DNA of 64,000 bases from Pyramidobacter sp. C12-8 (GCF_002007215.1 NZ_MUHX01000001.1:62001-126000), one strand, 5' to 3'. Numbered from the stretch's first letter, positions 45,383-54,188 are shown. Notes: generated by a model from the sequence alone, not told the origin. Numbers and translations: made by a program.

Positions 45383-45423
45383 GCAGCTGCGCCGTTTGCT
45401 CCCCGGCGCGCGGCGGCAAGGGC

Positions 45424-45462
45424 CCCGCAAACTATGTCAGCGCTTTTTATCAAGAAATAGCA
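45424..45462. mobile_element. MITE-like repeat, truncated copy
   Basis: ACTATGTCAGCGCTTTTTAT and CAAGAAATAG match the right end of the full element at 63356-63511. The left part is missing. The flanking TA has become CA. Confidence 0.65.
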
Positions 45463-45506
45463 TAAGCGCGGCGAAGCTGGGAATCGGTAGCGGAATCTCA
45501 CGAAAA

Positions 45507-45560
45507 ACACAGCCCGCAGGCAGCTCTGGAATGTTCTCCAAAGACGCCGCGGGCTGTGTT
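45507..45560 (-). terminator. terminator of the acetamidase unit
   Basis: AACACAGCCCGC and GCGGGCTGTGTT form a perfect 12-bp stem with a long loop; the minus strand continues with TTTTTC. It lies 48 bp after the acetamidase stop. Confidence 0.75.
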
Positions 45561-45607
45561 GTCTTAAAAAGTCTGCTTCGTTAGTCCCTTTATGTTCCAG
45601 GGAAAAA

Positions 45608-46498
45608 CTAGATTCCGCCCAGTTTCAGGAGCTTCTTGGGGGCGCGCACGCGGAACGTGTGCAAATCGTTGACTACCTGGCTGATCTGAATGTCACAGGT
45701 GGCGCTGAGAAGGCGGTACGCATCCTGAAATTCCAGTCCGGTTTTTTTCATCAGATAATTGACCATGTCTTCGACGGCGGCACGCACGCCGTCTTTGAAT
45801 TCCTTTGCGGAAGCGATCGTGTACATGCTGTCCTTTGTCTCCACCATAGGACGTTCGAGGCGCGTTCCTTTGACCACGGTCGTTTTCATCAGGATCGTGC
45901 CGGCCGTTTCGATGCCGGTGCCGCTGAGTTCTCCGTCGCCCATGCAGGCGTGCAAGTCGCCGACGGCCAGCAATGCCCCTTTGACGGCGACAGGCAGATA
46001 GACTTTGGAACCGACGGTGATGACTTTCGTGTCCATGTTGGAACCATGATCGCCGGGCACGGCACAATGAATGTCGCCGCTGCGGGGCGCCACGCCGATC
46101 ACGCCCACCATCGGCGTCAGCGGCAGGATGATATCCTTGCTGAAATGGGCATAGCCGTCCTCGATCGGAATGATTTTCGTATTGGCTTTTTTCGTCTTCC
46201 CGCCAAGCACGCCCAGTCCCGGCGACGTGACCATGACGCCCTGCGGCGCAAAATCAATGCCAAGGATCTCGACGCACAGCACATCGTCCGGCTCGGCGCC
46301 GTTAACGTAAATCGGGCCGACCGAACAGTCCATGATGGAAATGTCGATGTCGGGGCGCAGCACGCTGGAATCTTTGATCTGACCACTGTAGCAGTCGTCG
46401 GTTTCGACGGTGAAAACTTCGCCGTCGTCGACGAAATACGCCGGCTTGTTGTCCTGGTTAAAAGAGAAAATAACTTTGTCTTTTCCTAAAAACTGCAT
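45608..46498 (-). CDS. acetamidase/formamidase family protein
   Basis: 296 residues, soluble. 'GPIYVNGAEPDDVLCVEILGID', 'PRSGDIHCAVPGDHGSNMD', 'VAVKGALLAVGDLHACMGDGELSGTGIE' (split across the motif) are family hallmarks with the metal-binding histidine in GDLHACMGDGE. Members hydrolyse short amides, releasing ammonia and a carboxylate, in the cytoplasm. The start has only a weak ribosome-binding site. It is 14 bp behind the aromatic-type permease gene, so the carrier probably brings in the amide or its amino-acid relative. Confidence 0.9.
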   Translation of the reverse strand: MQFLGKDKVIFSFNQDNKPAYFVDDGEVFTVETDDCYSGQIKDSSVLRPDIDISIMDCSVGPIYVNGAEPDDVLCVEILGIDFAPQGVMVTSPGLGVLGGKTKKANTKIIPIEDGYAHFSKDIILPLTPMVGVIGVAPRSGDIHCAVPGDHGSNMDTKVITVGSKVYLPVAVKGALLAVGDLHACMGDGELSGTGIETAGTILMKTTVVKGTRLERPMVETKDSMYTIASAKEFKDGVRAAVEDMVNYLMKKTGLEFQDAYRLLSATCDIQISQVVNDLHTFRVRAPKKLLKLGGI

Positions 46499-46512
46499 TC
46501 AGCACACCCGCT

Positions 46513-47727
46513 TTACCACGCGCTCGGAAGGATGCCCGCGAGGTCGAAAATCGCGTAGACGGCCGCACCGCAGAAGAGGACGATCAGCAGGCCCTGAACC
46601 CAGCCCGCGCTGTACCAGCCGCACTTCCAATGTGGCTCGACGTCGCCGCTTTTGCGCGAGCTGTTCAGCATCATCACGGGCAGGATGGACATGATCACGC
46701 CGCCGAATGTTCCGGCCAGATAAATTGCGTCGACGAAGCCGACCATGCCGCTGTAGGCCAGCAGAAATGGAGGCACGCAGACGCAGATCACCGAAACGAG
46801 CCGGGTCATGAAATCGGTCTCGGACTTGAAATGGAACATGTCGACGATGTTCGTCAGGAAGCTGCCGCCGACGGCCCAGTAAGAAGTCATCATAGCGCAC
46901 AGGGCGAAGATGTTGGCGACGAAGAAAGCCCACTGGCCAAGGGCTTCACCCCAGGCGATCGTGGCGACCTGCGTGACTTTTTCGGGGCCGGTCAGAGAGA
47001 TGACGGCCAGGGGCACAAGAGCCAACAGCACGGCGGTGAGAAACATGCCCGTGGTGATGGCCTTGGGCAGTTCCCGAGGATCATGGCGCAGGCCGCGGGC
47101 CATTTCGGGCACGGCGTACTGAGCGATGTAACAGAAAATCGCGACGTTAAACACGGGCACGGCGTACGTCCAGTTGGCGTAAAGAGCGCTGTTCACATTC
47201 GCCTTGTCGGAGAGAAACGAAGCCGCGATAATCACGCCGACCATGACCATCATGCCGGTGCTGATGATTTTTTCGGCGACGCCGGTAGCCTTCAGACCCA
47301 GCCAGACGACGATGACGGCAGGAACGGCGAACAGCAGACTGCCCATTTGATTGGGAATGTCGAACATTTTGGCAAGAATATTGCCGCTGCCGGTCATGTA
47401 GGCAATCATGCAGCCGATCGAGTTGGCTGCCACGGAGATGAAGATGAGCGCGGCTCCCAGTTTGCCGACATAACGCTCGGCCAGTCCGGGGAGCTGCAGA
47501 GGTTTTTCCGTGCGCAATGTCGTCTCGGCGACGTACAGCATCGAGAATGTCGTGAAAATGCCGGCGACAATCAGCCACAGCAACAGAACCGGCCAGCCGG
47601 CCTTACGGCTCGAATAGGCCAGCCCGAGAATGCCGGAACCGATATTCGCGCCGACGACGATCATCGTCGCTTCCCAGAACGTCAGCTTGTGAACTTTCAA
47701 CGCGGAACTCTGTTCGTGAGTGCTCAT
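46513..47727 (-). CDS. aromatic amino-acid permease-type transporter (Trp/Tyr permease family)
   Basis: 404 residues from ATG 47727 behind AAGGAGG; the longer frame has no site. Eleven hydrophobic helices; 'ATMIVVGANIGSGILGLAYSSRKAG' is the helix-1 motif of the hydroxy/aromatic amino-acid permease family. 'AVPEMARGLRHDPRELPKAI' is the conserved cytoplasmic loop. It is an inner-membrane symporter, first in a two-gene unit with the acetamidase. The exact substrate is unknown. Confidence 0.82.
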   Translation of the reverse strand: MSTHEQSSALKVHKLTFWEATMIVVGANIGSGILGLAYSSRKAGWPVLLLWLIVAGIFTTFSMLYVAETTLRTEKPLQLPGLAERYVGKLGAALIFISVAANSIGCMIAYMTGSGNILAKMFDIPNQMGSLLFAVPAVIVVWLGLKATGVAEKIISTGMMVMVGVIIAASFLSDKANVNSALYANWTYAVPVFNVAIFCYIAQYAVPEMARGLRHDPRELPKAITTGMFLTAVLLALVPLAVISLTGPEKVTQVATIAWGEALGQWAFFVANIFALCAMMTSYWAVGGSFLTNIVDMFHFKSETDFMTRLVSVICVCVPPFLLAYSGMVGFVDAIYLAGTFGGVIMSILPVMMLNSSRKSGDVEPHWKCGWYSAGWVQGLLIVLFCGAAVYAIFDLAGILPSAW

Positions 47728-48011
47728 CCATATTTCCTCCTTGAAAAGCATAATCTATCTTTATGACAGTATTTTTATAAAAGATAATATCATGATATAA
47801 GTCAGTATATCATGGAATGTCGAAGTGTCAAAATAACCGCAGCAGGGATTGGAGGAAGCACCGCATGTCATCCGAGGCGTACGGAGAGAGTTTTTTATCG
47901 GGAGGTTTCAGTCTTTCGGAACGCTGCTTCTTTCAAGATAACGGGATCTTCCCATTCGAGCCGGAGCGATCGCCGCTGGCGGGACAGAGGACCGGGTTCC
48001 GGGAGGGGGTC

Positions 48012-49316
48012 TTAAGAATCGGCGCGATCTTCCGGTTCGGAGGCTTCAACATTTTCTTCGCCGCCGGGCTGAAAAGCGGTCATGTCAGTGAGGTGCTCCA
48101 CGGCGTCGAGGCGGCGGCGCAGGACGCGGCTGCGGCGGCCGGTCTCCTCGATGGAGGAGGCGGCGGCGTTGAGCTGACGCCTCGCTTTGTCGAGGGCTTC
48201 GCCGAACTTGCCGAACTCGCCGCGCACGGAGGCGAGGAGTTCCCACACTTCGCCGCTGCGCCGCTGGATCGCCAGCGTGCGGAAGCCCATGCGCAGGCTG
48301 CTGAGCAGGGCCGCCAGCGTGGCGGGACCGGCGACGACGACGCGGTACTTGCGCTGCAGGCGTTCGGCCGCGGCGGGGTCGCGCAGCACTTCGGCGTACA
48401 ATCCTTCGATGGGCAGGAAGATCAGGGCGAAGTCGGTGCTGTGCGGCGGCGCGATATACTTTTCGCAGACGTCTTTCGCTTCGCTTTCGAGCACTTTGAG
48501 CAGGCTTGCGCGCGCCGCGCCAGCGGCCTGTTCGTCGCCGCACTGCGAGGCGTCGCAGAGGCGGTGATAATCTTCCAGCGGGAACTTGCTGTCGATCGGC
48601 AGCCACACGGGACGCGCCTGCTCTCCGTCGCCCGGCAGGCGCACGGCGTACTCGACGCGCTCCTGCGAATCGGGGCGGATCGCCACGTTGGCGGCGTACT
48701 GCTCGGGCGAAAGGATCTGTTCGAGGATGGCGCGCAGCTGCATTTCGCCCCAGGAACCGCGCACCTTGACGTTGGTGAGCACGCGCTTGAGATCGCCGAC
48801 GCTGCCGGCCAGGCTGCGCATCTCGCCCAGCCCCTTCTGCACGGCTTCGAGCTGCCGCTGCACGAGCGCGAAGGAACTGCCCAGACGCTTGTCGATGGTC
48901 TCCTGCAGGCGCTCTTCCACGCCGGCGCGGATCTTTTCCAGCTGTGACTGGTTTTCCCGACGCAGTCCGAGCAGGTCGGTCCGCAGCGATTCGAGGCGTT
49001 TGTCCACGGCGGCGTTGAGGTCGCCGCTGCGTTTTTCCAGCCGTTCGATGCGGTCGGCCTGCAGGTCGCCGATGACGCGCACCGACTCGGTGAGGCTCAT
49101 CGAGCTGGCGCGCAGCGTTTCGTTCAGCTCGCGGCGCATTTCCGAATTTCGCCGCAGCGCCTCCTCGCTCTGGTCGGACAGTTCCTGCTGGAGCAGTTCC
49201 ATGAGCAGGTCCTCCGTGGCGATGCGGCCGCGCTTCTGGACAAAGATGAAAACGACGCAGGCGGCCGCCGCTCCCAGCGAGCAGACCGCCGTGATCCATG
49301 GCAGATAGTTTTCCAT
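48012..49316 (-). CDS. rmuC: DNA recombination protein RmuC
   Basis: 434 residues from ATG 49316 behind GGGAGAAC. An N-terminal membrane anchor ('WITAVCSLGAAAACVVFIFV') is followed by about 150 residues of coiled coil and the RmuC nuclease-like core. Core motifs are 'VRGSWGEMQLRAILEQIL', 'LPIDSKFPLEDYHRL' and 'PPHSTDFALIFLPIEGLYAEVL'. RmuC limits inversions at short inverted repeats. It is a single-gene unit. The 48-260 bp on its left hold only shadow frames. Confidence 0.93.
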   Translation of the reverse strand: MENYLPWITAVCSLGAAAACVVFIFVQKRGRIATEDLLMELLQQELSDQSEEALRRNSEMRRELNETLRASSMSLTESVRVIGDLQADRIERLEKRSGDLNAAVDKRLESLRTDLLGLRRENQSQLEKIRAGVEERLQETIDKRLGSSFALVQRQLEAVQKGLGEMRSLAGSVGDLKRVLTNVKVRGSWGEMQLRAILEQILSPEQYAANVAIRPDSQERVEYAVRLPGDGEQARPVWLPIDSKFPLEDYHRLCDASQCGDEQAAGAARASLLKVLESEAKDVCEKYIAPPHSTDFALIFLPIEGLYAEVLRDPAAAERLQRKYRVVVAGPATLAALLSSLRMGFRTLAIQRRSGEVWELLASVRGEFGKFGEALDKARRQLNAAASSIEETGRRSRVLRRRLDAVEHLTDMTAFQPGGEENVEASEPEDRADS

Positions 49317-49499
49317 GTGTTCTCCCGATTTCGTAAAGATGGCGTTCTTTCCGTCATTGTAGCACAGAAATAAAATATCAGTTTCCATAGGTTATTGTTT
49401 GTTGACATATTTTGTCGTTCCGACCGTCAGTGGCGCCATCGGCGACGGGATGAGAAAAACAGGAAACCGCCTCGGAAAAACGGCCGGAGCGGCTTCTTA

Positions 49500-49625
49500 T
49501 ACTAATTCTTGATAGAAAGTATTAACGTAATTTCCCGGGCGCTGTGGGGGAGTTCAGTCGCTCGGGACTGTCTCGACCGCCGCGCAAGCCGCCCGTCCCG
49601 CTTTGTGGAGCTCCCTTGCCGCGTC
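49500..49625. mobile_element. MITE-like repeat, decayed copy in inverted orientation
   Basis: Starting with TA then CTAATTCTTGATAGAAAG, it follows the reverse complement of the 63-kb element through GGGGGAGTTCAGTCGCTCG, CTCGAC and GCTTTGTG to about 49625; the far end is decayed. The 49317-49787 gap holds nothing else of note. Confidence 0.7.
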
Positions 49626-49787
49626 ATGCGGCGCAAGACGATTTTCGACAGCAGGAAAGATCCTGAGCGGGCGATGATCGCTGCCGCGAGAAAGAGCCCC
49701 GCCGGCGTTTTGTTCCGCAGCGTCGATTTTCATCCGCCGGGTTTTGAGGTATACTGAATAAAATCTGTCGGCAGAGGAGGCGGCGTC

Positions 49788-50816
49788 GTGGTCAAAATTC
49801 TCGATTTCAGCGTGCGGGCCAATCCGCTCGGCACGCCGGAAGCCATCAAAACGGCGCTGACGGCCGCCATTCGCGAACAGTGCGACGCGCCCGTCGACCC
49901 CGACTTCACCGCGCTGCGCCAGACCATCGCGCTGCGCCACGGCGTGCAGAGCGGACAGATCGCCGTCTCGCAGCGCGAAGAGGAGCTGATCGCGCTGCTC
50001 GCCGCCAGCGCCGGCGGAGCGCGCCGCGCGCTGCTGCCCGTGCCGTGCCCGCGTTCGTACGAGCGCGTCCTGAAACGCTGCGGCCTGGACGTGAAAAGTT
50101 TCGCGCTGCCGCTCAAGCACAATTACCGCATTCCCCGCGGCGCGCTGGCCGAAGCGCTGGACGGCTGCGACCTGCTCATCCTCGGCAATCCCTCCTTTCC
50201 GTCCGCCGCCCTCATGCCGCCCGCCGAGCTGCTGTCCGAACTCGACCGCTGGCTGGCCGGCGGCGGCTGGCTGATCCTCGACGAACGGGCCGTCGATTTC
50301 ACCTACGGCAGCATCACCAACTCGCTGTGGTCGGGCGTGCGCCGCGAACCGCGCGCCGCCCTGATCCGCTCCTTCACCGATTCTCTGGCGCTCTCGCTCT
50401 GTCCGCTCAGTTACGCCGTCGGCGGCGAAGGCTGGATCTCCGCCCTGCGCGCCCGCCAGTTCGCGCCCGCGCTCAGCCCGCTCGCCCATTATCTGGCGCC
50501 CGCGCTCGAACGCATCATGCCCTTCCGTTCCAGCACGGTCGACGTGGTCACGCGCCTGATGCCGCGCCTGATCGGGCGCCTGCGCCGCATCTCCGGGCTG
50601 CGCCCGCTGCCCAGCGACGCCAACTGGGTGCTCTGCCGCCTCGAACGCGACGACATCACCGCTCCCGAGCTGGCCGCTCAGCTGCGCCGGCGCTCCATCC
50701 TCATTCTGCCCTGTATCGACGAACGGCACTTCACGCTCGGCCTGCGCGTCCCCATCGAGACCGACCGTTTCATCAAGGCCGCGCGCGAGATCCTGATGCC
50801 GAAAACGAAAGCGTGA
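49788..50816 (+). CDS. PLP-dependent aminotransferase-fold protein (HisC/CobD-like) lacking the catalytic lysine
   Basis: 342 residues, GTG start seven bases after AGAGGAGG. The N-terminus 'ILDFSVRANPLGTPEAIKTAL' matches HisC/CobD proteins ('DFSxNxNPLGxP'). The substrate motif NPNNPTG has become 'GNPSFPSAAL', and 'WLILDERAVDF' keeps the PLP-ring aspartate. Where family members have SLTK/SFSK, this protein reads 'RSFTDSLAL', with Asp198 in place of the Schiff-base lysine. It is therefore probably not an ordinary transaminase, unless another lysine substitutes. A GC-rich terminator follows; it is a single-gene unit. Family assignment is fairly sure, function unknown. Confidence 0.75.
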   Translation: MVKILDFSVRANPLGTPEAIKTALTAAIREQCDAPVDPDFTALRQTIALRHGVQSGQIAVSQREEELIALLAASAGGARRALLPVPCPRSYERVLKRCGLDVKSFALPLKHNYRIPRGALAEALDGCDLLILGNPSFPSAALMPPAELLSELDRWLAGGGWLILDERAVDFTYGSITNSLWSGVRREPRAALIRSFTDSLALSLCPLSYAVGGEGWISALRARQFAPALSPLAHYLAPALERIMPFRSSTVDVVTRLMPRLIGRLRRISGLRPLPSDANWVLCRLERDDITAPELAAQLRRRSILILPCIDERHFTLGLRVPIETDRFIKAAREILMPKTKA

Positions 50817-50828
50817 TTCGAGAAAAGA

Positions 50829-50869
50829 CGCGGCCGCCGGCCGGAAGAATTTTCCGACCGGCGGCCGCG
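50829..50869. terminator. GC-rich terminator hairpin
   Basis: CGCGGCCGCCGGCCGG pairs with CCGACCGGCGGCCGCG (one mismatch) around a 9-nt loop; the plus strand continues CGTATTTTAT. It ends the aminotransferase-like gene. Confidence 0.7.
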
Positions 50870-50918
50870 CCGTATTTTATCCTCATGGACCTCGCACGAG
50901 TTCAAGGCGGAACAGGGA

Positions 50919-51287
50919 TTATTTTATGGCTCTGCCGATTTTTTTGTCCAGCCGCCACTGCGGCGGCGCGCCGTCGTCGCCCCAGTACTCGTCGATGGAG
51001 ACGATTTTGCCGTCTTGCACGCGGAAGAAAGAGACGACGTGAAAGGACGGGCCGCCTCCCGCGGCGAAGACGCGGAGCGCCGTGACGATCAGCCCGCCGA
51101 TCCGTTCGACCCGTTCCACTTCGCCGTCCCACGCGCCGGGATATTCGCAGTTGACCTCGATGAACTCTTCGGCGCTGAACGCTTCGTTCGTGTTGTGCCA
51201 GAACACGCAGGCGCCGGGCGCGAAGAACCTCCGCATGGAGGCGGCGTCCTGCCCCAGCGTCGCCTTCCAGAAATCGCGTATTTCCAT
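50919..51287 (-). CDS. NTF2-like (SnoaL/DUF4440-type) protein
   Basis: 122 residues forming a typical NTF2-like cone: 'IRDFWKATLGQDAASMRRFFAPGACVFWHNTNEAFSAEEF' then strands ending 'FHVVSFFRVQDGKIVSIDEYWGDDG', the usual C-terminal motif. Members are small binding proteins or isomerases; no ligand can be named. It lies 16 bp behind the MazG-like gene and is co-transcribed with it. Confidence 0.8.
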   Translation of the reverse strand: MEIRDFWKATLGQDAASMRRFFAPGACVFWHNTNEAFSAEEFIEVNCEYPGAWDGEVERVERIGGLIVTALRVFAAGGGPSFHVVSFFRVQDGKIVSIDEYWGDDGAPPQWRLDKKIGRAIK

Positions 51288-51303
51288 GTGGATTGCCTCG
51301 CTT

Positions 51304-51657
51304 TCACCGTTTGCGGTTGTCGCCGCGGCACTGGTCCGCCGGGTACTTGCGCGCGTTTTTCGCTATTTTGCGTTCCAGCGCGCGGCCGAGGTCGATGCCG
51401 TTCATCTGCGCGAAGCGCAGCACGAAAAAGAACACGTCGGCCAGCTCGTCCTCGATGTGCCCGCGCGTTTCGACCCCGGCCAGCAGCTCTGCCTGCTGCT
51501 CCACGCTCATGAAGCGGAAGATCTCCAGCAGCTCGCCGGCCTCGGTGGCGATGCCGATGGCCAGGTCTTTGGGATTGTGGAACTGATCCCAGTCGCGTTC
51601 TTCGCAGAAACTGCGCAGCCGGTCGCTCAAGGCGCGCAGGCTGTCGTTGTCCGTCAT
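51304..51657 (-). CDS. MazG-like nucleotide pyrophosphohydrolase
   Basis: 117 residues from ATG 51657, six bases after GGAGGTG. 'IATEAGELLEIF' and 'EDELADVFFFVLRFAQ' supply the ExxE and ExxD magnesium sites of all-alpha NTP pyrophosphatases, closest in length and pattern to the RS21-C6/dCTPase type. It would hydrolyse aberrant or surplus (d)NTPs to monophosphates. First of a two-gene unit with the NTF2-like protein. Confidence 0.9.
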   Translation of the reverse strand: MTDNDSLRALSDRLRSFCEERDWDQFHNPKDLAIGIATEAGELLEIFRFMSVEQQAELLAGVETRGHIEDELADVFFFVLRFAQMNGIDLGRALERKIAKNARKYPADQCRGDNRKR

Positions 51658-51727
51658 GTTTTTCACCTCCGTGACGCTTTATTTTTATACGAGAGACGCC
51701 GTTTTGGCAAGACGCTCTTTCGCTCCA

Positions 51728-51762
51728 TAAAAAAACGCCCCGATCCCCAAGGATCGAGGCGC
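51728..51762 (-). terminator. terminator of the 48-aa gene
   Basis: On the minus strand CGCCTCGATCC and GGATCGGGGCG pair around TTGG, followed by T7. A second hairpin (CCTTTTCCCC / GGGGGAAAGG, 51778-51801) sits between it and the small gene's stop. Confidence 0.88.
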
Positions 51763-51801
51763 TGAAAGGTCGCAGAGCCTTTTCCCCGTGCGGGGGAAAG
51801 G

Positions 51802-51948
51802 TCACTCGCCGAGCAGGGCGGTCCTGACGTAGCCGGTGGCGTTGCGGACGAGCAGAAGCTTCTTCTCGCCGCAGCCGACGATCACGCGGTAACTGCCGTT
51901 GCGCTCGCAATACTTTGACGCTTTTCTCAGTCTTTCATTGTACGACAT
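51802..51948 (-). CDS. small basic protein, 48 aa, unknown
   Basis: An ATG at 51948 opens a 48-codon frame with the wobble-GC codon choice of native genes: 'MSYNERLRKASKYCERNGSY', then 'RVIVGCGEKKLLLVRNATGY', then 'VRTALLGE'. A GGAGG lies 14 bases upstream, rather far; an in-frame ATG seven codons earlier is the alternative. Two cysteines and nine Lys/Arg make it basic. It is followed directly by a hairpin and an excellent terminator, which argues for a real transcribed gene. No family is recognised; it could also be the tail of a decayed gene. Confidence 0.5.
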   Translation of the reverse strand: MSYNERLRKASKYCERNGSYRVIVGCGEKKLLLVRNATGYVRTALLGE

Positions 51949-52132
51949 GTTTCTGTTGCTGACCTCCATATTTCTGTTACCTGTTACGGTACTGCTGCGC
52001 CGCCCGGAAGCATTGCGTTCCCGTGAGCCGAACGCTTTCGACCGAGGGCGGTTCTTTAATGCTCATAGCATTATCTTAATATTCTACCACAGATTTGTTT
52101 TTCCGCAAGAGGTGATATCGTTGCTGTGTCGT

Positions 52133-52235
52133 TGTTCAGTGATAATGTCACTCGTAACTGTTCAAAGAAAGTGTCACGCTGAGATAATACCGTTCATGAA
52201 ACAGGAGCGAATGACATTGTCATGTCAAAAGCTGA
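52133..52235 (+). mobile_element. possible IS21-type terminus with start of istA
   Basis: TGTTCA-7 bp-TGTCAC occurs twice in direct repeat (52133-52151 and 52159-52177), the style of multiple end repeats in IS21 elements. A frame follows from 52196 ('MKQERMTLSCQKLI') that resembles the start of IS21 transposases and is cut at 52236 by a MITE-like repeat. The rest of the element is missing. Confidence 0.35.
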
Positions 52236-52324
52236 TACAGTTTCTCGATTAAAATATTAAATGGGCAGAGCGTCCCGAGGAAGATTCACGGCGCCCTTAA
52301 ATTCAAACTTTTTATAAGGATGCT
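52236..52324. mobile_element. MITE-like repeat, internally deleted copy
   Basis: TA then CAGTTTCTCGATTAAAA, GCGTCCCGAGGAAGATTCAC and a right end CTTTTTATAAGGAT match the 63-kb element with most of its middle lost. It interrupts the IS21-like frame at a TA. Confidence 0.65.
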
Positions 52325-52380
52325 TTGAGAGGACGCGGGAATTTTACGAAAAAGACGGGATTTCGATCGAGCAATATATA

Positions 52381-53661
52381 CTAGGGCATCAGCAGATTGG
52401 GCAACCAGGTGGAAATCTGCGGCACCAGCGTCAGCACGATGAGCATGACGACCAGCGCGGGGAAGAAGGGCATGAAGCCTTCGAAAACCTCTTCGATCTT
52501 CTGGTGCGTGATGTCTGCAAGGATATACAGCCCCATGCCGACGGGCGGAGTGGCGATGCCGATAGTGAGGGCGAAACACATCAACACTCCCAGCTGGATC
52601 GTGCTGACGCCGAGTTTTTCCATCAAGGGCAGAAGGATGGGCGTGAGCAAGATCATGGCGCTGGAAGCGGACATGAAACAGCCCAGAACCAGAAGCAGCA
52701 GATCGATCAGAAAAAGCACGAGGTACTTGTTCTGCGTCAGGCTGAGGATCAGCGTCGCTAGTTTTGTGGGCAGCATCTCCATGGTGAGAATGTAGGACAT
52801 GGTGGAGGCGAAACCGAACAGGATCAGGCTCGAGGCGGCCATGATCATCGAATCTCTGACGGCGTTCCACAGCGCGTTCCACTTCAGCGTGCGGTAAATG
52901 GCGCCCAGCAGCAGCGAGTAAAGTACGGCCACGACGCCGGCTTCGGTGGGGCTGACGGAACCGGAGGTCATGCCGATGACGATAATAACGGGAGCCAGCA
53001 GCGACCATACCGATTTTTTGAAGATGCGCCAACGTTCCTTCATAGGGGTGTAACTGCCGCGCGGAAAAATGTCGGGCCGTCTGATGGAGATGCGCGCGCA
53101 GACAAGCATCAGCGCCAGGCTGATGACGACGCCGGGAACAATGCCGGCGATGAACAGTTTGGCGATGGACGTGTTGGTAACGACGCCGAACATGATAAAG
53201 AACACGCTGGGCGGGATGATCGGCCCGACCATGGATGACGCCAGCGTGATGCCGGTGCTGTATCTCAAGTCATATCCCTTGTAGGTCATGGACTTGATCT
53301 CGATCGGCCCGAGCGCGGCGCAGTCAGCGGCGGCCGCGCCGGAAATGCCGGCGAAGACCATGGAACACAGACAGTTGACGTGCGCCAGTCCGCCGGGCCA
53401 GTGCCCCACGCAGGCATTGGCGAAGCTGAAGATCTGATCGGCGACGCCGCAGACGCCCATGATGTTGCCGGCCATCATGAAGAAGAAAATGGACAGAAGG
53501 CTCCAGGACATGGAACCGTCGATGACGCCTTGCGCGATCAGATACAGCGGCAAGTCTCCCAGCCAACAGCCCACGGCGACCGACGTACCCATGGCGACAA
53601 TGACCGGCGCTTTGAGGAACAGCATCATGATCAGCGTTGAAATGAGACCGACGGATACCAT
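52381..53661 (-). CDS. TRAP transporter large permease (DctM)
   Basis: 426 residues, about 12 helices. 'AINGVCGVADQIFSFANACVG'-type loops, 'ANVNCLCSMVFAGISGAAAADCAALG' (approximate) and 'TLASSMVGPIIPPSVFFIMFG' correspond to DctM motifs, as do 'IGIATPPVGMGLYILADI' near the C-terminus. It forms the ion-coupled channel for the solute delivered by DctP. Its ATG overlaps the DctQ stop (TAAATG) behind GGAGGAG. Last gene of the five-gene operon beginning with RraA. Confidence 0.92.
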   Translation of the reverse strand: MVSVGLISTLIMMLFLKAPVIVAMGTSVAVGCWLGDLPLYLIAQGVIDGSMSWSLLSIFFFMMAGNIMGVCGVADQIFSFANACVGHWPGGLAHVNCLCSMVFAGISGAAAADCAALGPIEIKSMTYKGYDLRYSTGITLASSMVGPIIPPSVFFIMFGVVTNTSIAKLFIAGIVPGVVISLALMLVCARISIRRPDIFPRGSYTPMKERWRIFKKSVWSLLAPVIIVIGMTSGSVSPTEAGVVAVLYSLLLGAIYRTLKWNALWNAVRDSMIMAASSLILFGFASTMSYILTMEMLPTKLATLILSLTQNKYLVLFLIDLLLLVLGCFMSASSAMILLTPILLPLMEKLGVSTIQLGVLMCFALTIGIATPPVGMGLYILADITHQKIEEVFEGFMPFFPALVVMLIVLTLVPQISTWLPNLLMP

Positions 53662-54156
53662 TTACCGCTCTCCTCCTTCGGGCGCAGGACCGGATTTTTC
53701 AATTTTACCGACGGCGATGCGGTGCAGGTTGTACAGGCCGTTCCAAATGACGGCAAAACTCAGCAGATAGACGGGCAGCAAGTTGGTCTCGGGCGGGAAG
53801 GGAAGGTACTGTTCGGGCGTGCCCATGCCGACAAGGCCGGTGTAGTCGTAGGTGGCGTACAGCAGGATAAAGCCGAAAACGACGCAGGCGGCGTTGATGG
53901 CAAATTCAGTAAGACGCCGCAGCGTACGGGGGAGATAGTCCACGATAATGCCGACCCGGGTCTCGGTGTTCTTGAGGAAATGCGAGGCGACGCCGGGAAT
54001 GATGGAGAACAAACCCAAAAACGTCAGCAGTTCCACCGTCCACGCGACAGGACGCCCCATCATGCGTGAAACGATCTGGAGCGTGGCCGTTGCGATCATG
54101 AGGCAGCCGTTCAGGGCGAGAATCCAGTCGATGATTTTTGCGATCTTCTTAGCCAC
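53662..54156 (-). CDS. TRAP transporter small permease (DctQ)
   Basis: 164 residues, GTG start after GGGAGATC, four transmembrane helices. 'RMMGRPVAWTVELLTFLGLFSIIPGVASHFLKNTE' is the DctQ signature region. It pairs with DctM in the inner membrane. It is separated from DctP by a 94-bp gap containing a perfect hairpin. Confidence 0.9.
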   Translation of the reverse strand: MAKKIAKIIDWILALNGCLMIATATLQIVSRMMGRPVAWTVELLTFLGLFSIIPGVASHFLKNTETRVGIIVDYLPRTLRRLTEFAINAACVVFGFILLYATYDYTGLVGMGTPEQYLPFPPETNLLPVYLLSFAVIWNGLYNLHRIAVGKIEKSGPAPEGGER

Positions 54157-54188
54157 AGGGATCTCCCTCTCTCAAAAGATTCTCTCCA

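Noticed and set aside
47752-48011. Short plus-strand frames between permease and rmuC
   Set aside because: No ribosome-binding site, no domain; one continues as antisense through rmuC.
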